Origin: Bacillota bacterium
GTDB lineage: Bacteria > Bacillota > Desulfitobacteriia > Desulfitobacteriales > Desulfitobacteriaceae
Direction: 5' to 3'
Length of the DNA stretch: 5,317 nucleotides
Assembly (NCBI GenBank): GCA_021849995.1
Contig: JAJZSC010000273.1
Coordinates: 1-5,317, forward strand
The position numbers were made by a program, and so were the translations under genes. Positions 5,048 through 5,317 of this stretch are shown here, piece after piece. A model generated the notes under the pieces. That model made no database searches. It saw only the letters and a program-made list of their open reading frames with translations, and was not told the origin of the DNA. Position 1 is the stretch's first letter; the number at the start of each line of letters is the position of its first letter.

Positions 5048-5317
5048 TTATGCAGATGTGCCAATCTTCGTTAAACTTTTTTCTTTCATTCTACAGTAAG
5101 ACTCTTGATCGTCTTCCAAAACAGGGGATACCGGAATACCCCTTAAAATTCTCTCCTCTACTGCAAGTAGGGCTAGTCTTTTAAATTCATTGTGATTGTC
5201 TATAAATGCCTTGCCATTAATAGAGTAATAGATCCATTTGCCTTGTCTTCTACCAGAAATTAAGTTCGTACTTTTTAGTATCCCCAGGTGATGTGATACT
5301 GCCGGCTGGGACATTCC
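5048..5317 (-). CDS. arsR: ArsR-family metalloid-responsive repressor (C-terminal part)
   Basis: The last 89 codons of an ArsR/SmtB-family winged-helix repressor are present; the frame is open through the right window edge (GGA at 5315-5317), so the ATG at 5314 is internal and the N-terminus is missing. The DNA-recognition helix is clear (MSQPAVSHHLGILKSTNLI), followed by the beta wing (SGRRQGKWIYYSING). ArsR dimers sit on the ars promoter and leave it when As(III) or Sb(III) binds cysteines. The usual metal-binding box at the DNA-binding helix (ELCVCDL type) would lie in the missing part, so I cannot confirm the metal site. One cysteine is visible near the C-terminus (QESYC). As first gene of the arsR-arsD-arsA order it most likely controls all the genes downstream; its promoter and operator are outside the window. 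Confidence 0.88.
   Translation of the reverse strand, partial: GMSQPAVSHHLGILKSTNLISGRRQGKWIYYSINGKAFIDNHNEFKRLALLAVEERILRGIPVSPVLEDDQESYCRMKEKSLTKIGTSA

Noticed and set aside
1..5317. CRISPR arrays, tRNA or rRNA genes, phage attachment sites
   Set aside because: I saw no regularly spaced repeats, cloverleaf-like sequences or conserved rRNA segments on either strand.

Overview
The window looks like a low-GC Gram-positive anaerobe, most likely of the Clostridia (Desulfosporosinus, Desulfitobacterium or Alkaliphilus type). The signs are strong purine-rich Shine-Dalgarno sites, AT-rich spacers, an exported protein with a copper-amine-oxidase N-terminal-like domain, and an ars operon with a duplicated ArsA ATPase. 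No taxonomic marker gene is present, so this is an inference.

The right two thirds (about 5317 down to 1939, all on the minus strand) is an arsenic/antimony resistance operon read right to left. It holds the C-terminal part of an ArsR repressor (N-terminus beyond the window edge), an undescribed 32-codon ORF whose ATG directly follows the arsR stop, arsD (metallochaperone with all known metalloid-binding cysteines), arsA (two-domain metalloid ATPase with all three key cysteines), and a calcineurin-like metallophosphoesterase 14 bases after arsA. ArsR would sense As(III)/Sb(III) and release transcription. ArsD would hand the metalloid to ArsA, which would power an efflux permease. No arsB/acr3 or arsC lies in the window, so the pump must be encoded elsewhere. 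A 13-bp hairpin lies between arsD and arsA and contains the furthest-upstream ATG of arsA. The likelier arsA start is a TTG downstream of it.

Left of the operon, a separate minus-strand unit with its own good promoter (1815-1843) encodes a secreted protein with a fibronectin-like region and a copper-amine-oxidase-N domain. An in-frame TGA right after the signal peptide interrupts it, so it is probably a fresh pseudogene. A weak stem-loop at 958-975 follows it.

Positions 528 to about 925 on the plus strand hold a strongly decayed IS3-family transposase: orfA with its helix-turn-helix and coiled coil, then the first residues of orfB, spread over all three frames. Positions 112-527 hold no recognisable gene. 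At the left edge a minus-strand gene begins at 111 with an excellent ribosome binding site and a hydrophobic N-terminus, and runs off the window. The left kilobase therefore looks like accessory DNA scarred by an old insertion.
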